A stretch of 64,000 bases of DNA, taken from NCBI RefSeq assembly GCF_900103585.1, contig NZ_FNHV01000006.1, forward strand, positions 434,001 to 498,000, given 5' to 3'. Of the stretch, positions 25,948 to 34,758 are shown one piece after another (the stretch's first letter is position 1; each line of letters begins with the position of its first letter). Made by a program: the position numbers and the translations under genes. The notes below the pieces were generated by a model, which was given only the letters and a program-made list of their open reading frames with translations, was not told the origin of the DNA and ran no database searches. The stretch is from Streptomyces sp. cf386. Its GTDB lineage: Bacteria > Actinomycetota > Actinomycetes > Streptomycetales > Streptomycetaceae.

Positions 25948-27399
25948 GTGCGGGTCAAGAGTGGGCCGAGGGCTGCCACGATCGCGATGGTCGTGCTGCC
26001 GCTGGCGGTGATCGTGTGGGCCGCGGTGGCGGTCGTCACGTCGAAGTCGACGGGCAGTGCGGCGGTGCGTGAGGCGGCGCGGCTGGACAAGGGCGGTCAC
26101 TTCTTCCTCGCCGTCGCGGCCATCCTGCTCGCCAGCTTCCTGGGCGGATGGCTGGCCGACCGGCTGGGACAGCCTCGGGTGATCGGCGAGATCTGCGCGG
26201 GACTGGCCATGGGGCCGACCCTGCTGGGACGGTTCGCCCCCGATGCGAAGGACTGGCTGTTCCCGGCGGACAACCTGCCCATGCTCGACGGGCTGGCGCA
26301 GATCGGCCTGGTGTTCTTCATGTTCGGGGTGGGCCGCGAACTGACCGGAATGCCGCTGCGCGGTATCGGACCGCAGGTACTGATGGTGAGCCAGGCCTCC
26401 CTGTTGATCCCGTTCGCGGCCGGCACCGCCGCGGCCGTGCCCCTCGTCAACGACTTCAACGGACCGGCGGGCCACCCGATGGCCTTCGTCCTGTTCGTGG
26501 GGTGCGCGCTGAGCGTCACCGCGCTGCCCGTACTGGCCCGTATCCTCACCGACCTGCGGCTCACCCACACACGTCAGGGGCAGTTGAGTCTGTTCGCCTC
26601 CGCGCTAGGGGACGGCGTGGTGTGGTTGGTGCTCACCGCGATCCTGGCGGTCGTGCACGGGAGCAGCCCCACGGGTGTGCTGTGGAACGGCCTGTTCGCC
26701 GCCGCGCTGACCATCGTCTTCCTCGGCCCGCTGCGCCGAGGGCTGGCCCGCTGGGCCCGGTCCCGGAGGGCGTCCGGTGAGGGCGCCGAGGGCGATGCCA
26801 CGATCATGGTTCTGCTGGCGGGCGGTGTCGCCGCGACGGCCACCCTCACCACGGTCGTCGGCGTGCACCAGCTGATCGGGGCCCTGCTGGCCGGACTGGC
26901 CTGGCCCACCGGCAACGCCCGGATGGCCCGGGTGGCGGACCGGCTGTCGAGCACGTCCAAGACCGTCCTGCTGCCGTTCTTCTTCTTCGGGTTCGGGCTC
27001 AACATCGATCTCGGCTCGTTGCGCTTCGACCGTTCCTCCGTGCTGGCCCTCGTCACCCTGCTTGTCCTGGCCGTCGTCACCAAGGTGTGCGGGCCCGCGC
27101 TGAGCGCCATGCTCACCGGCATGCGCCCGCGGCCGGCCCTCACGCTCGGCGTGCTGCTCAACGCCCGTGGTCTGACCGAACTCGTCATCCTGCAGATCGG
27201 CTACCAGGCGGGCGTCATCGACCAGCGGCTTCTCAGCATCCTCACCATCGTCGCGCTGGTCACGACGATCCTGACGAGGCCGCTGCTCCGGCTGCTCGGG
27301 CCGGAGGGCGTGGAGGCCGCACCCTCGCCGCGCGAGCCCGAGCAGGACGCCATGTCCGCCGCAAAGGACGCGCCCGAGCGCTCCTCGCTGTCCCACTGA
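25948..27399 (+). CDS. cation/proton antiporter (CPA2, Kef-type)
   Basis: 483 residues with about twelve membrane helices. Features typical of CPA2: ASFLGGWLADRLGQPRVIGEI, LAMGPTLLGRFAPDA, LVFFMFGVGRELTG, and GLTELVILQIGYQAG near the end. Start GTG at 25948 with TGGGGGA before it. The expected role is Na+ or K+/H+ exchange in the cell membrane. Antiporters of this type recur in actinomycete NRPS clusters, where self-protection is suspected but not shown. It follows the thioesterase by 80 bases on the same strand. A hairpin at 27463-27480 probably ends the transcript. Confidence 0.9.
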   Translation: MRVKSGPRAATIAMVVLPLAVIVWAAVAVVTSKSTGSAAVREAARLDKGGHFFLAVAAILLASFLGGWLADRLGQPRVIGEICAGLAMGPTLLGRFAPDAKDWLFPADNLPMLDGLAQIGLVFFMFGVGRELTGMPLRGIGPQVLMVSQASLLIPFAAGTAAAVPLVNDFNGPAGHPMAFVLFVGCALSVTALPVLARILTDLRLTHTRQGQLSLFASALGDGVVWLVLTAILAVVHGSSPTGVLWNGLFAAALTIVFLGPLRRGLARWARSRRASGEGAEGDATIMVLLAGGVAATATLTTVVGVHQLIGALLAGLAWPTGNARMARVADRLSSTSKTVLLPFFFFGFGLNIDLGSLRFDRSSVLALVTLLVLAVVTKVCGPALSAMLTGMRPRPALTLGVLLNARGLTELVILQIGYQAGVIDQRLLSILTIVALVTTILTRPLLRLLGPEGVEAAPSPREPEQDAMSAAKDAPERSSLSH

Positions 27400-27462
27400 G
27401 CGCTCCGCTGGAAGAACGGTGACTAACCCGCGGGCCGGTGGGGGCTGGTCGTGCAGTTCCCC

Positions 27463-27480
27463 GCGCGCCTTACGGGGCGC
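27463..27480. terminator. hairpin after the antiporter gene
   Basis: GCGCGCC (27463-27469) pairs with GGGGCGC (27474-27480) around a TTAC loop, with one G-G mismatch. The surrounding text (GTGCAGTTCCCCGCGC before, TTAC loop, CGGGGCGC) matches a repetitive intergenic hairpin very common in Streptomyces genomes. It lies 64 bases after the antiporter stop and 57 before the PPTase start. Confidence 0.55.
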
Positions 27481-27537
27481 GTTACCGCACGGAACTTCAC
27501 CGAAACCACTTAGTACCTCCGCGGCAGAACGGCTCCC

Positions 27538-28209
27538 ATGATCGACGAGATACTTCCCGCCGCCGTCATGAGCGCCGAGTCCTTCGGGGACGAGCCGGAC
27601 GCGTGGCTGTTCCCCGAGGAGAGGGCGGCGCTGGGAGAGGTCGGCGAGGCGCGCCGGCGGGAGTACACGACGGTGCGCCACTGCGCGCGGCGGGCCCTGG
27701 GCGGACTGGGCCTTCCGCCGGCGCCGCTGGTGGCGGGCGAACGCGGCGCCCCGCGCTGGCCCGAGGGCGTCGTCGGCAGCATGACCCACTGTGCGGGATA
27801 CCGGGCCGCCGCCACCGCACACCGCTCCGACGTGCGCACCCTGGGCATCGACGCGGAGCCCCACGCACCCCTGCCGGACGGCGTACTGGAGTACATCGCG
27901 CTGCCGGAGGAGGCGTCGGATGTCGCCCGGCTCACCCGCCACACCCCCGAAGTGCACTGGGACCGGCTGCTGTTCTGCGCCAAGGAGGCCGTCTACAAGG
28001 CATGGTTCCCGGCGACCCACAGCTGGCTCGGCTTCGACGGGGCGGTGATCTCACCGGCGCCCGACGGCACTCTCCATGCGCGCGTCCTGACCCCGGCTCC
28101 CCCGCAACAGGTCCCCGCACCTCGGGAGTTCACCGGACGGTGGCTGGCAAGGGACGGTCTTGTGCTGGCGTGCGTGGTGTCCCCGACCGTCCCCCCGGCC
28201 CTTGATTGA
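27538..28209 (+). CDS. Sfp/EntD-type 4'-phosphopantetheinyl transferase
   Basis: 223 residues, about the usual length. Conserved parts: VGSMTHCAGYRAAA, LGIDAEPH (Mg-binding acidic residues) and FCAKEAVYKAWFP. It transfers phosphopantetheine from CoA to the Ser of carrier proteins, so it can activate the three NRPS PCPs, the ACP at 60161 and the free CP at 37633. EntD-like features (RRREYTTVRHCARRAL) point to a broad secondary-metabolism enzyme rather than AcpS. It stands alone between a hairpin and a regulated operon; its promoter is in 27481-27537 but not clearly legible. Confidence 0.93.
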   Translation: MIDEILPAAVMSAESFGDEPDAWLFPEERAALGEVGEARRREYTTVRHCARRALGGLGLPPAPLVAGERGAPRWPEGVVGSMTHCAGYRAAATAHRSDVRTLGIDAEPHAPLPDGVLEYIALPEEASDVARLTRHTPEVHWDRLLFCAKEAVYKAWFPATHSWLGFDGAVISPAPDGTLHARVLTPAPPQQVPAPREFTGRWLARDGLVLACVVSPTVPPALD

Positions 28210-28246
28210 CTGCGTTTCTGGCATGTGTAAGATTTGACTTACACAT
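28206..28246 (+). promoter_or_regulatory. promoter with overlapping 24-bp inverted-repeat operator
   Basis: TTGACT (28206-28211) and TAAGAT (28228-28233), 16 bases apart, form a good vegetative promoter. A perfect 9-bp inverted repeat, ATGTGTAAG (28223-28231) and CTTACACAT (28238-28246), covers the -10 element and start region. The next gene (28276) encodes a winged-helix regulator, so autorepression of the five-gene operon is the natural reading. Confidence 0.75.
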
Positions 28247-28275
28247 ACAGCTCGGCGTGGTGGGAGGTGGGGGCG

Positions 28276-28623
28276 TTGACCAGCGAGGAACTTCTGGCCT
28301 TCCTTTCCGCCGTCGGCCATGCCCAGCGGCTCAGGGCCATCGCAGGCCTCGCCGACGGCCGTATGTACGTCAGTGAACTGGCCCGGCAGCTGGGCATGTC
28401 CCGCCCCCTGCTGTACATGCATCTGGAGCGCCTGGAGAAGGCCGGCCTGGTCGTCGGCCATCTGGAACTCTCCGACGACGGCAAGGCCCTGAAGTACTTC
28501 GAGCTGGTGCCGTTCGATCTGCACATCAACCTGCAGACGATTCTGGAAACCCTGCGCGCGGACGAGCAAGCGGTCGAGCAACAGGCACGTGCGGCGGATG
28601 GGCCTGCCGATGAGGAAGGTTAG
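28276..28623 (+). CDS. winged-helix (ArsR/PadR-like) transcriptional repressor
   Basis: 115 residues. A winged helix covers about 8-80 (AQRLRAIAGLADGRMYVSEL, ARQLGMSRPLLYMHLERLEK, AGLVVGH), followed by a C-terminal helix that may dimerise. I chose the TTG at 28276 because a perfect GGAGGT (28263-28268) sits seven bases upstream; an earlier TTG at 28234 falls inside the operator. It is the first gene of an operon with a small coiled-coil protein, a sensor-domain protein and a MacB-type ABC exporter. The 9-bp inverted repeat over the promoter suggests it represses this operon until a ligand, perhaps the exported compound, binds. Confidence 0.8.
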   Translation: MTSEELLAFLSAVGHAQRLRAIAGLADGRMYVSELARQLGMSRPLLYMHLERLEKAGLVVGHLELSDDGKALKYFELVPFDLHINLQTILETLRADEQAVEQQARAADGPADEEG

Positions 28624-28646
28624 AACGTTATGAGGGGGACCCGGAC

Positions 28647-28880
28647 ATGACCGGCGCCGTTGTCGCCATCGCCATCGTCTTGATCGTCGTCGGGGGTATC
28701 ACGGCGGCGGTGGTCTCGAACTTCAGACTGCAGCGCCACCGCGCCGACGCCGTGGCCATGGCCTCGTACCGCAAGCTCGCCGAAGAGGCGGTCGCCCGGC
28801 AGGAGGAGCTGCAGGCCGAACTGGCCGAGCTGAAGGCCAAGGTGAGCTCGATCGACGACATGTTGCGGAGGATCGAGTGA
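28647..28880 (+). CDS. small membrane-anchored coiled-coil protein
   Basis: 77 residues: one N-terminal membrane helix (GAVVAIAIVLIVVGGITAAVV) followed by a charged helix with heptad character (LAEEAVARQEELQAELAELK, AKVSSIDDMLRRIE). No family function is known. It lies 23 bases after the repressor and overlaps the sensor-domain gene by GTGA, so it is co-translated. It may assist assembly of the ABC exporter. Confidence 0.75.
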   Translation: MTGAVVAIAIVLIVVGGITAAVVSNFRLQRHRADAVAMASYRKLAEEAVARQEELQAELAELKAKVSSIDDMLRRIE

Positions 28881-29659
28881 GCAGGCCGATGCCTGAGCGC
28901 CTACGCACTCGGGCCTCCCTGGCCGGACTTCCGTTATCCGCCGCCCCCTGGCTCGCCGCCGGCTACCTGGCGAGCTATCTCCTGGTCGGGGGCGCCCTGT
29001 TCGCCGTGGCGACGGCCGCCTTCCTGGGCGGCGTGGTACTGAGCCAGTTCACGGTGACCGTGCCGTTGATCATCTGCTCGGTGTGGGTGATCAGGGGCTG
29101 TGCGCAGGTCGAGCGGGGCCGCGCGGCCCTCGTCGACCGGCCGATCCCCTACCGGTACAGCGAGGTCACCGAACCCGGTCTGCCCGCCCACATCAGAACC
29201 CGCTGCGCCGATCCCGCGTTCACCCGCGACTGCGCCTATCTCATCCTCCTCTTCCCCCCTCTGCTGGTCCTGGACCTCTTCGCACTGGTCGTCTGGCTGG
29301 GCGCCCTCGGCTGCCTCACGCTGCCCCTGTGGTACCCGGCCATCGGCGTCTCCGGCGTCATGGCCGAGGACGGCATGTTCGGTTGGCTCCACACCCTGCC
29401 CGGAGCGCTGGCCCTCGCACTCGCCGCGCTCGTCCTGCTTCCCTTCGCCGCCCGGCTTCTCCTGGTCACCGCCCGGCTGCATCTGACCGTGGCCCAGGCG
29501 GTACTCCGCCCGCCCGGCGACCCGCTCGCCGAGGCCAAGGGCGTACTCGACCGCCCCGGTCCGCTCTCCGCCGTGCCGGGCGGCCGTCGCACCGGCATCC
29601 CCACAGAACCGACAGAGAACAGGGAAACCCATGAAACGAACACCGGCCGGGCCGGCTGA
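28877..29659 (+). CDS. membrane sensor-domain protein
   Basis: 260 residues from a GTG overlapping the previous stop. Two hydrophobic hairpins, about residues 30-75 (WLAAGYLASYLLVGGALFAV, VVLSQFTVTVPLIICSVWVI) and about 115-195, enclose a cytosolic segment. This matches the PF13796-type 'Sensor' region normally found at the N-terminus of actinobacterial histidine kinases, but no kinase domain follows. Stand-alone versions often precede ABC genes of this type. A TTA leucine codon at 28934-28936 makes translation depend on the bldA tRNA. The last 29 bases overlap the ATPase gene. Confidence 0.75.
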   Translation: MSRPMPERLRTRASLAGLPLSAAPWLAAGYLASYLLVGGALFAVATAAFLGGVVLSQFTVTVPLIICSVWVIRGCAQVERGRAALVDRPIPYRYSEVTEPGLPAHIRTRCADPAFTRDCAYLILLFPPLLVLDLFALVVWLGALGCLTLPLWYPAIGVSGVMAEDGMFGWLHTLPGALALALAALVLLPFAARLLLVTARLHLTVAQAVLRPPGDPLAEAKGVLDRPGPLSAVPGGRRTGIPTEPTENRETHETNTGRAG

Positions 29660-30428
29660 AGACGTCGTCCACCTGGACTCCGTGCACAAGGTCTACGGCG
29701 GCGGCAAGAACAAGGTGGCCGCCCTCGATGGTGTCAGCATCAGTCTGCGCCGGGGCACCTTCACCGCGGTGATGGGCCCGTCCGGATCGGGCAAGAGCAC
29801 CTTTCTCCACTGCGCCGCGGGGCTGGACCGGCCGACGTCCGGCTCCGTCCGGCTCGACGGCGTGGAGCTGTCCCGGCTCAAGGAGCGGGAGCTGACCAAA
29901 CTGCGCCGCGAGCGGGTCGGGTTCGTCTTCCAGGCGTTCAACCTGATGCCCGCGCTGAGCGTACGGGACAACGTCACCCTGCCCTTACGACTGGCGGGAC
30001 GCCGCCCCAAAGCCAGCGAGGTCGACGAGGTCATCGAACGCGTCGGCCTCGCTTCACGACAGAAGCACCGCCCCGGCGAACTCTCCGGCGGCCAGCAGCA
30101 ACGCGTGGCCATCGCCCGCGCACTCGTCACCCGGCCCGCCGTCGTCTTCGGCGACGAGCCGACCGGCGCCCTGGACACCCGCACCGCTCGCGAGGTCCTC
30201 GGGCTGCTGCGCGAGGCCGTGCAGTGGGCCGGACAGACCATCGTGATGGTCACCCACGACCCGGTCGCCGCCGCGCACGCGGACCGCACCCTCTTCCTCG
30301 CCGACGGCCGGATCGTCGACGCGCTGGAGCGCCCGACCGCCGACATGGTCGCCGAGCGCATGACGCATCTGGGTGCCTGGGCCGAGGAGAGCACGGCGCC
30401 CGACGGGCAGTACGGAGCGACCCGGTGA
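29631..30428 (+). CDS. ABC transporter ATP-binding protein (MacB/LolD type)
   Basis: 265 residues. Walker A GPSGSGKST (about residue 50), Q-loop VFQAFNLMP, signature LSGGQQQRVAIARAL, Walker B VVFGDEPTGALD and H-loop VTHDP are all intact. The extended FNLMPALSVRDNV stretch is typical of the MacB/FtsE-like branch that works with FtsX-fold permeases. It energises the permease encoded immediately downstream (GTGA overlap). A TTA codon at 29985-29987 indicates bldA dependence. The operon sits inside the biosynthetic region, so efflux or resistance for the product is plausible. Confidence 0.93.
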   Translation: MKRTPAGPAEDVVHLDSVHKVYGGGKNKVAALDGVSISLRRGTFTAVMGPSGSGKSTFLHCAAGLDRPTSGSVRLDGVELSRLKERELTKLRRERVGFVFQAFNLMPALSVRDNVTLPLRLAGRRPKASEVDEVIERVGLASRQKHRPGELSGGQQQRVAIARALVTRPAVVFGDEPTGALDTRTAREVLGLLREAVQWAGQTIVMVTHDPVAAAHADRTLFLADGRIVDALERPTADMVAERMTHLGAWAEESTAPDGQYGATR

Positions 30429-32968
30429 TCGGCCTCGCACTGCGCTCCCTGAAGTTCCACAAGGGGGGCTTCGTCGCCTCGTTCATCGCGCTGTTCTTCG
30501 GCGCCGCCATCGTGATCGCCTGCGGCGGACTGCTGGAGACCGGAGTGCGCGGACTGGCCGAGCCGCAACGGCTCCAGGCCGCGACCATCGTCGTCACCGG
30601 GGACCAGGGCTACCCCGAATCCAACAAGGTCTTCCGGGAGCGGGTCCGTCTCGACGCCTCCGCCGTGTCCAAGGCCGCGGCCGTGTCCGGCGTCGAGGCG
30701 GCCGTGCCGGACGTCTCCGTCCCCGCGGTGGTCGTCCCGCCCGGCGGCAAGGGCGGCGTCACCGCCACCGGTCACGGCTGGGACTCCGCCCGCCTCGGAC
30801 CGTACCGCCTGGTCGAGGGCAGCGCGCCGCGCGCCGAGGGCCAGGTCGCGCTCGACTCCCGGCTCGCCGCCCGCGCGGGTGCCAAGGCGGGCGACCGGGT
30901 CACCCTGGGCCTCCAGGGCACCATGGCCACGTACCGGGTGACCGGGCTGGTGAGCGGACCCGGCGAGGCCGAGACGCTGTTCCTCGCGGACGCCGACGCC
31001 GCGCGGCACGCTCCTCAGCAGGACAAGGTCGACTCCATCGGCGTTCTCACCCGCCCCGGCACCGACACCGGCCAGGTGAAGGCCGCGCTCGCCGACGCCT
31101 TCGCCGGGACCCCGGTCTCGGTGCTCACCGGCGACGAACGGGGCCGCGCCGAGTTCCCCGACGTCGTGACCCACGGCAAGAACCTGGTGTCCATGTCGGC
31201 CGTGTTCGGCGGACTGGCCGCGATGGTCACGGTGTTCGTGGTGGCCAGCACCCTCGGTCTGTCACTGCAGCAGCGGCAGCGGCAGATGGCGCTGCTGCGC
31301 GCGATCGGCTCGACGCCCGGCCAGGTCCGGCGGATGGTGCTGGCCGAGACCTTCGTCATCGCCGTCTTCGCCACCGCGCTGGCCTGCGTGCCCGGCCCCC
31401 GCCTGGGCAAGTGGCTGCTCGGCCAGTTCGTGGACGCCGATGTGGTGCCCGACGTGCTGATCTACCGGACCGGCTGGATCCCGCTGGTCGCGGGCGCCGG
31501 TGCGGCCCTGCTGACCGCGCTCGGTGCCGCCTGGATCGCGGCCCGTGCCGCCTCCCGCACCCGCCCGACCGAGGCGCTGGCCGAGGCGTCCCTGCAACGT
31601 CGCGGGCTCAACTGGATCCGGCTGCTGTTCGCCGTGCTCTGCCTGGCGGGCGGCACCGTTCTCGCGTTCGTCACGATGAACGTCGACGGCGCGACGGCCG
31701 GCAGTACGGCTACGCCCGCGGCGATGCTGTGGGCCGCCGGCTTCGGACTGCTGGGCCCCGCGCTGACCAGGCTGATGACGGCCCTGCTGCGCTGGCCGCT
31801 GCGCGCGGTCACCGGCTTCTCCGGCCAACTGGCCATCCTCAACGCCAAGGCCCGGCCGGCCCGGCTGGCCGGAGCGGTCATGCCGGTCATGCTCGCCACC
31901 GGCATGGCCACCGCCCTGATCTATCTGCAGACGACCCAGAACCAGGGCGCCCAGCAGGCGTTCGAGGACAACCTCCGCGCCGACCTGGTGCTCACCTCGG
32001 TGGCCGGCGGGATGCCCGCGTCCCTGGCCGCCGGCCTCGACAAGGAGCCCGGCGTGGCGGCGGCCTCCGCCTATGTGCCGAGCTCCGGCTTCCTGGAGCC
32101 GTCCAAGGCCGAGTTGGCGGAGTACGACGGCAAGGGCCGCAAACCGAAGGGCGACCCCGTGCAGATCACCGGGGTGTCCGCGACGGGCATCGAGCGCACC
32201 ACGGCGATCCGTGCGGTCAGCGGCAGCCTCGCCGATCTGACCGGGGACACCGTGGCCCTGCCCGAGTCCTCCGCCGGGGGACACCGGATCGGTGACCGCA
32301 TCCCCATGCGCCTGGGCGACGGTACCCAGGTCGAGCCACGCCTGGTGGCGACGGTCGGGGACCAGCGCGGATACGGCGCGGCCCTGATGCCCGCCGCCAC
32401 GGTGGCCGCGCACACCACCGACGGCGCCGTGCCGCAGATCCTGGTCGCGGCGGACTCCGGCACCGACACCGCGAAGCTCTCCGCCGAACTCACCGGCTCC
32501 GGCGCGCCCTTGCCCGGGCTGCGCGCGGTCGACCGCGGCGACCTGGTCACCGCCTCGGCCGAGCAGAACGACACCCAGACCTGGGTGGCGTACCTGCTGG
32601 TCGCGATGGTCGTCGGATACGCGGTCATCGCCCTGGTGAACTCGCTGGTGATGGCGACCGGCGAACGGCGCCGGGAGTTCACCCTGCAGCGTCTGGTCGG
32701 CGCGACCCGGGGCCAGGTGATGCGGATGATGACGGTGGAGGCGCTGCTGACCGCGCTGGCCGGTCTGGCGCTGGGCATGCTGGTCGCGGTCGCGACCCTG
32801 GTACCGCTGAGCCAGGCCGTGCTCGCCCGGACGATGCCCGCGGGACCGCCGTCGATTCTGCTGGCGGTCCTCGTCTCCGCGCTCGTCCTGACGGTCGGTA
32901 CGACCCTGCTGACCGCCCGGGTGGCGCTGCGCACCCGGCCCTCCGCGGCCATCGGCAGCCGCGATTGA
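30425..32968 (+). CDS. ABC transporter permease, FtsX/MacB fold, duplicated
   Basis: 847 residues from a GTG overlapping the ATPase stop. Two repeats are visible, each with a large extracytoplasmic domain and membrane helices: helix about 17-38, MacB-like periplasmic part about 50-245, three helices about 255-385; then a second set with helices near 400-500, periplasmic part about 510-700 and three helices at the C-terminus. FtsX signatures occur twice: LQQRQRQMALLRAIGSTPGQ and ERRREFTLQRLVGATRGQ. These transporters use mechanotransmission to expel peptides or act on envelope compounds. A perfect inverted repeat at 33007-33038 follows and may end the operon. Confidence 0.92.
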   Translation: MIGLALRSLKFHKGGFVASFIALFFGAAIVIACGGLLETGVRGLAEPQRLQAATIVVTGDQGYPESNKVFRERVRLDASAVSKAAAVSGVEAAVPDVSVPAVVVPPGGKGGVTATGHGWDSARLGPYRLVEGSAPRAEGQVALDSRLAARAGAKAGDRVTLGLQGTMATYRVTGLVSGPGEAETLFLADADAARHAPQQDKVDSIGVLTRPGTDTGQVKAALADAFAGTPVSVLTGDERGRAEFPDVVTHGKNLVSMSAVFGGLAAMVTVFVVASTLGLSLQQRQRQMALLRAIGSTPGQVRRMVLAETFVIAVFATALACVPGPRLGKWLLGQFVDADVVPDVLIYRTGWIPLVAGAGAALLTALGAAWIAARAASRTRPTEALAEASLQRRGLNWIRLLFAVLCLAGGTVLAFVTMNVDGATAGSTATPAAMLWAAGFGLLGPALTRLMTALLRWPLRAVTGFSGQLAILNAKARPARLAGAVMPVMLATGMATALIYLQTTQNQGAQQAFEDNLRADLVLTSVAGGMPASLAAGLDKEPGVAAASAYVPSSGFLEPSKAELAEYDGKGRKPKGDPVQITGVSATGIERTTAIRAVSGSLADLTGDTVALPESSAGGHRIGDRIPMRLGDGTQVEPRLVATVGDQRGYGAALMPAATVAAHTTDGAVPQILVAADSGTDTAKLSAELTGSGAPLPGLRAVDRGDLVTASAEQNDTQTWVAYLLVAMVVGYAVIALVNSLVMATGERRREFTLQRLVGATRGQVMRMMTVEALLTALAGLALGMLVAVATLVPLSQAVLARTMPAGPPSILLAVLVSALVLTVGTTLLTARVALRTRPSAAIGSRD

Positions 32969-33006
32969 GCTGAAAACCGGCCGACCCACCTTGTCCACCT
33001 GCGTAT

Positions 33007-33038
33007 TTCGTCCACCACTTAACAACGTGGTGGACGAA
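33007..33038. promoter_or_regulatory. 12-bp perfect inverted repeat upstream of the halogenase gene
   Basis: TTCGTCCACCAC (33007-33018) and GTGGTGGACGAA (33027-33038) flank the loop TTAACAAC. The repeat lies 38 bases after the ABC permease stop and just upstream of a candidate halogenase promoter (TTGTCA 33042-33047, TATGGC 33064-33069, 16-base spacer). It could be the terminator of the ABC operon, an operator of the halogenase promoter, or both. No T-tract follows. Confidence 0.55.
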
Positions 33039-33116
33039 GCCTTGTCAAACCTACGCTCGCTCTTATGGCGTTGAAGCCCATCGGAAACCATCTCGTCGCA
33101 GAATTGGAGTTTTTCG

Positions 33117-34670
33117 ATGCTGAATAGAGTCGTGATCGTGGGCGGTGGTACTGCCGGCTGGATGACCGCGTCGTACCTCAAGGCAGCCTTCGGTGACCGG
33201 ATCGACCTCACCCTCGTCGAATCCGGAAAGGTCGGCACCATCGGTGTCGGAGAAGCCACGTTCAGCGACATCCGGCATTTCTTCGAGTTTCTCGGGCTCA
33301 AGGAATCGGACTGGATGCCGGCGTGCAACGCCACGTACAAGCTCGCGGTGCGTTTCGAGAACTGGCGGAAGCCCGGTCATCACTTCTACCACCCGTTCGA
33401 GCAGATGCGGTCCGTCGACGGCTTCCCGCTGACGGACTGGTGGCTCAAGAACGGTCGCACCGACCGGTTCGACGTGGACTGCTTCGTGATGGCCAACATC
33501 TGCGACGCCGAGCGCAGCCCCCGTCACCTCGGCGGCGCCATGCTGTCGCAGCCGTACGACGAGCACGTCGAAGAGCCCCAGGGCCTGACGATGTCGGAGC
33601 ACCAGGGCAAGACCCAGTTCCCGTACGCCTACCACTTCGAGGCCGCGCTGCTGGCGAAGTACCTCACCACCTACACGGTGGAACGCGGTGCGAAGCACAT
33701 CATCGACGACGTCAAGGACGTCAAGCTCGACGAGCGCGGCTGGATCAGCAGCGTGGTGACCGCCGAGCACGGTGAGCTGACCGGTGACCTGTTCATCGAC
33801 TGCACGGGCTTCCGCGGGATGCTGCTCAACAAGGCCCTGGAGGAGCCCTTCATCTCCTTCCAGAACACCCTGCCCAACGACAGCGCGGTCGCCCTGCAGG
33901 TGCCGCAGGACATGGAGGCGCGGGGCATCCGGCCCTGCACCACCGCCACCGCGCAGGACGCGGGCTGGATCTGGACCATCCCGCTCTACGGCCGCATAGG
34001 CACCGGGTACGTGTACGCCAGCGACTACCTGTCGGCCGACGAGGCCGAGCGCACCCTGCGCGAGTTCGTGGGCCCGAGCGCGGCCGACGCCGAGGCCAAC
34101 CACATCAAGATGCGCATCGGCCGCAGCAACCGCTCCTGGGTCAACAACTGTGTGGGTATCGGCCTGACCAGCGGCTTCGTCGAGCCGTTGGAGTCGACCG
34201 GCATCTTCTTCATCCATCACGCGGCCGAGCAGCTGGTCAAGAACTTCCCCGGGGCCGACTGGAACCCGGTGCAGCGCGACAGCTACAACAGCTCCGTCGC
34301 GAATGTGATGGACGGCGTGCGTGAGTTCCTGGCTCTGCACTACGCCGCCGCCGCGCGCAACGACACGCAGTACTGGAAGGACACCAAGACCCGGGAGCTG
34401 CCCGACGGTCTGGCCGAGCGGATCGAGCACTGGAAGTACCAGCTGCCGGACACCGAGTCGGTCTACCCGTACTACCACGGGCTGCCGCCGTACTCCTACA
34501 TGTGCATCCTGCTCGGGATGGGCGGCATCGACCTCAAGCCGTCCCCGGCGCTCTCGCTCGCCGACAACAGCGCGGCGCTGAAGGAGTTCCAGTCGGTGCA
34601 CGACCAGGCCGCGACCCTCATCGGCCAGCTCCCGACGCAGTACGAGTACTTCACGCACATGCGCCGCTGA
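33117..34670 (+). CDS. flavin-dependent tryptophan halogenase
   Basis: 517 residues. FAD-binding GGGTAGW at residue 9 onward, the halogenase motif GWIWTIP, the catalytic Lys in CNATYKLAVRFENW (about residue 75), and the Glu in SGFVEPLESTGIFFI are all present, so the enzyme should be active. It chlorinates (or brominates) tryptophan using FADH2, O2 and halide. From memory the text is closest to the SttH/PyrH branch acting at indole C6 or C5, more like SttH; the exact position is not proven. GGAG lies seven bases before the ATG at 33117. The flavin reductase follows on the same strand, and the second NRPS A domain has an aromatic pocket that could take the product. Confidence 0.95.
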   Translation: MLNRVVIVGGGTAGWMTASYLKAAFGDRIDLTLVESGKVGTIGVGEATFSDIRHFFEFLGLKESDWMPACNATYKLAVRFENWRKPGHHFYHPFEQMRSVDGFPLTDWWLKNGRTDRFDVDCFVMANICDAERSPRHLGGAMLSQPYDEHVEEPQGLTMSEHQGKTQFPYAYHFEAALLAKYLTTYTVERGAKHIIDDVKDVKLDERGWISSVVTAEHGELTGDLFIDCTGFRGMLLNKALEEPFISFQNTLPNDSAVALQVPQDMEARGIRPCTTATAQDAGWIWTIPLYGRIGTGYVYASDYLSADEAERTLREFVGPSAADAEANHIKMRIGRSNRSWVNNCVGIGLTSGFVEPLESTGIFFIHHAAEQLVKNFPGADWNPVQRDSYNSSVANVMDGVREFLALHYAAAARNDTQYWKDTKTRELPDGLAERIEHWKYQLPDTESVYPYYHGLPPYSYMCILLGMGGIDLKPSPALSLADNSAALKEFQSVHDQAATLIGQLPTQYEYFTHMRR

Positions 34671-34686
34671 CCCCGCTGACCCCGCA

Positions 34687-34720
34687 GGCGCCGCGGCGGC
34701 CCTCCGGCCGCCGCGGCGCC
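34687..34720. terminator. 15-bp perfect hairpin between halogenase and flavin reductase
   Basis: Positions 34687-34701 and 34706-34720 are perfect complements (all G/C) around a CTCC loop. The hairpin begins 17 bases after the halogenase stop and ends 39 bases before the reductase start. It may terminate part of the transcription or stabilise the halogenase mRNA end, giving unequal expression of the two genes. Confidence 0.7.
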
Positions 34721-34758
34721 GCGTCCGTCGCGTCCGTCGCCCCAGGGAGCTTCACCCC

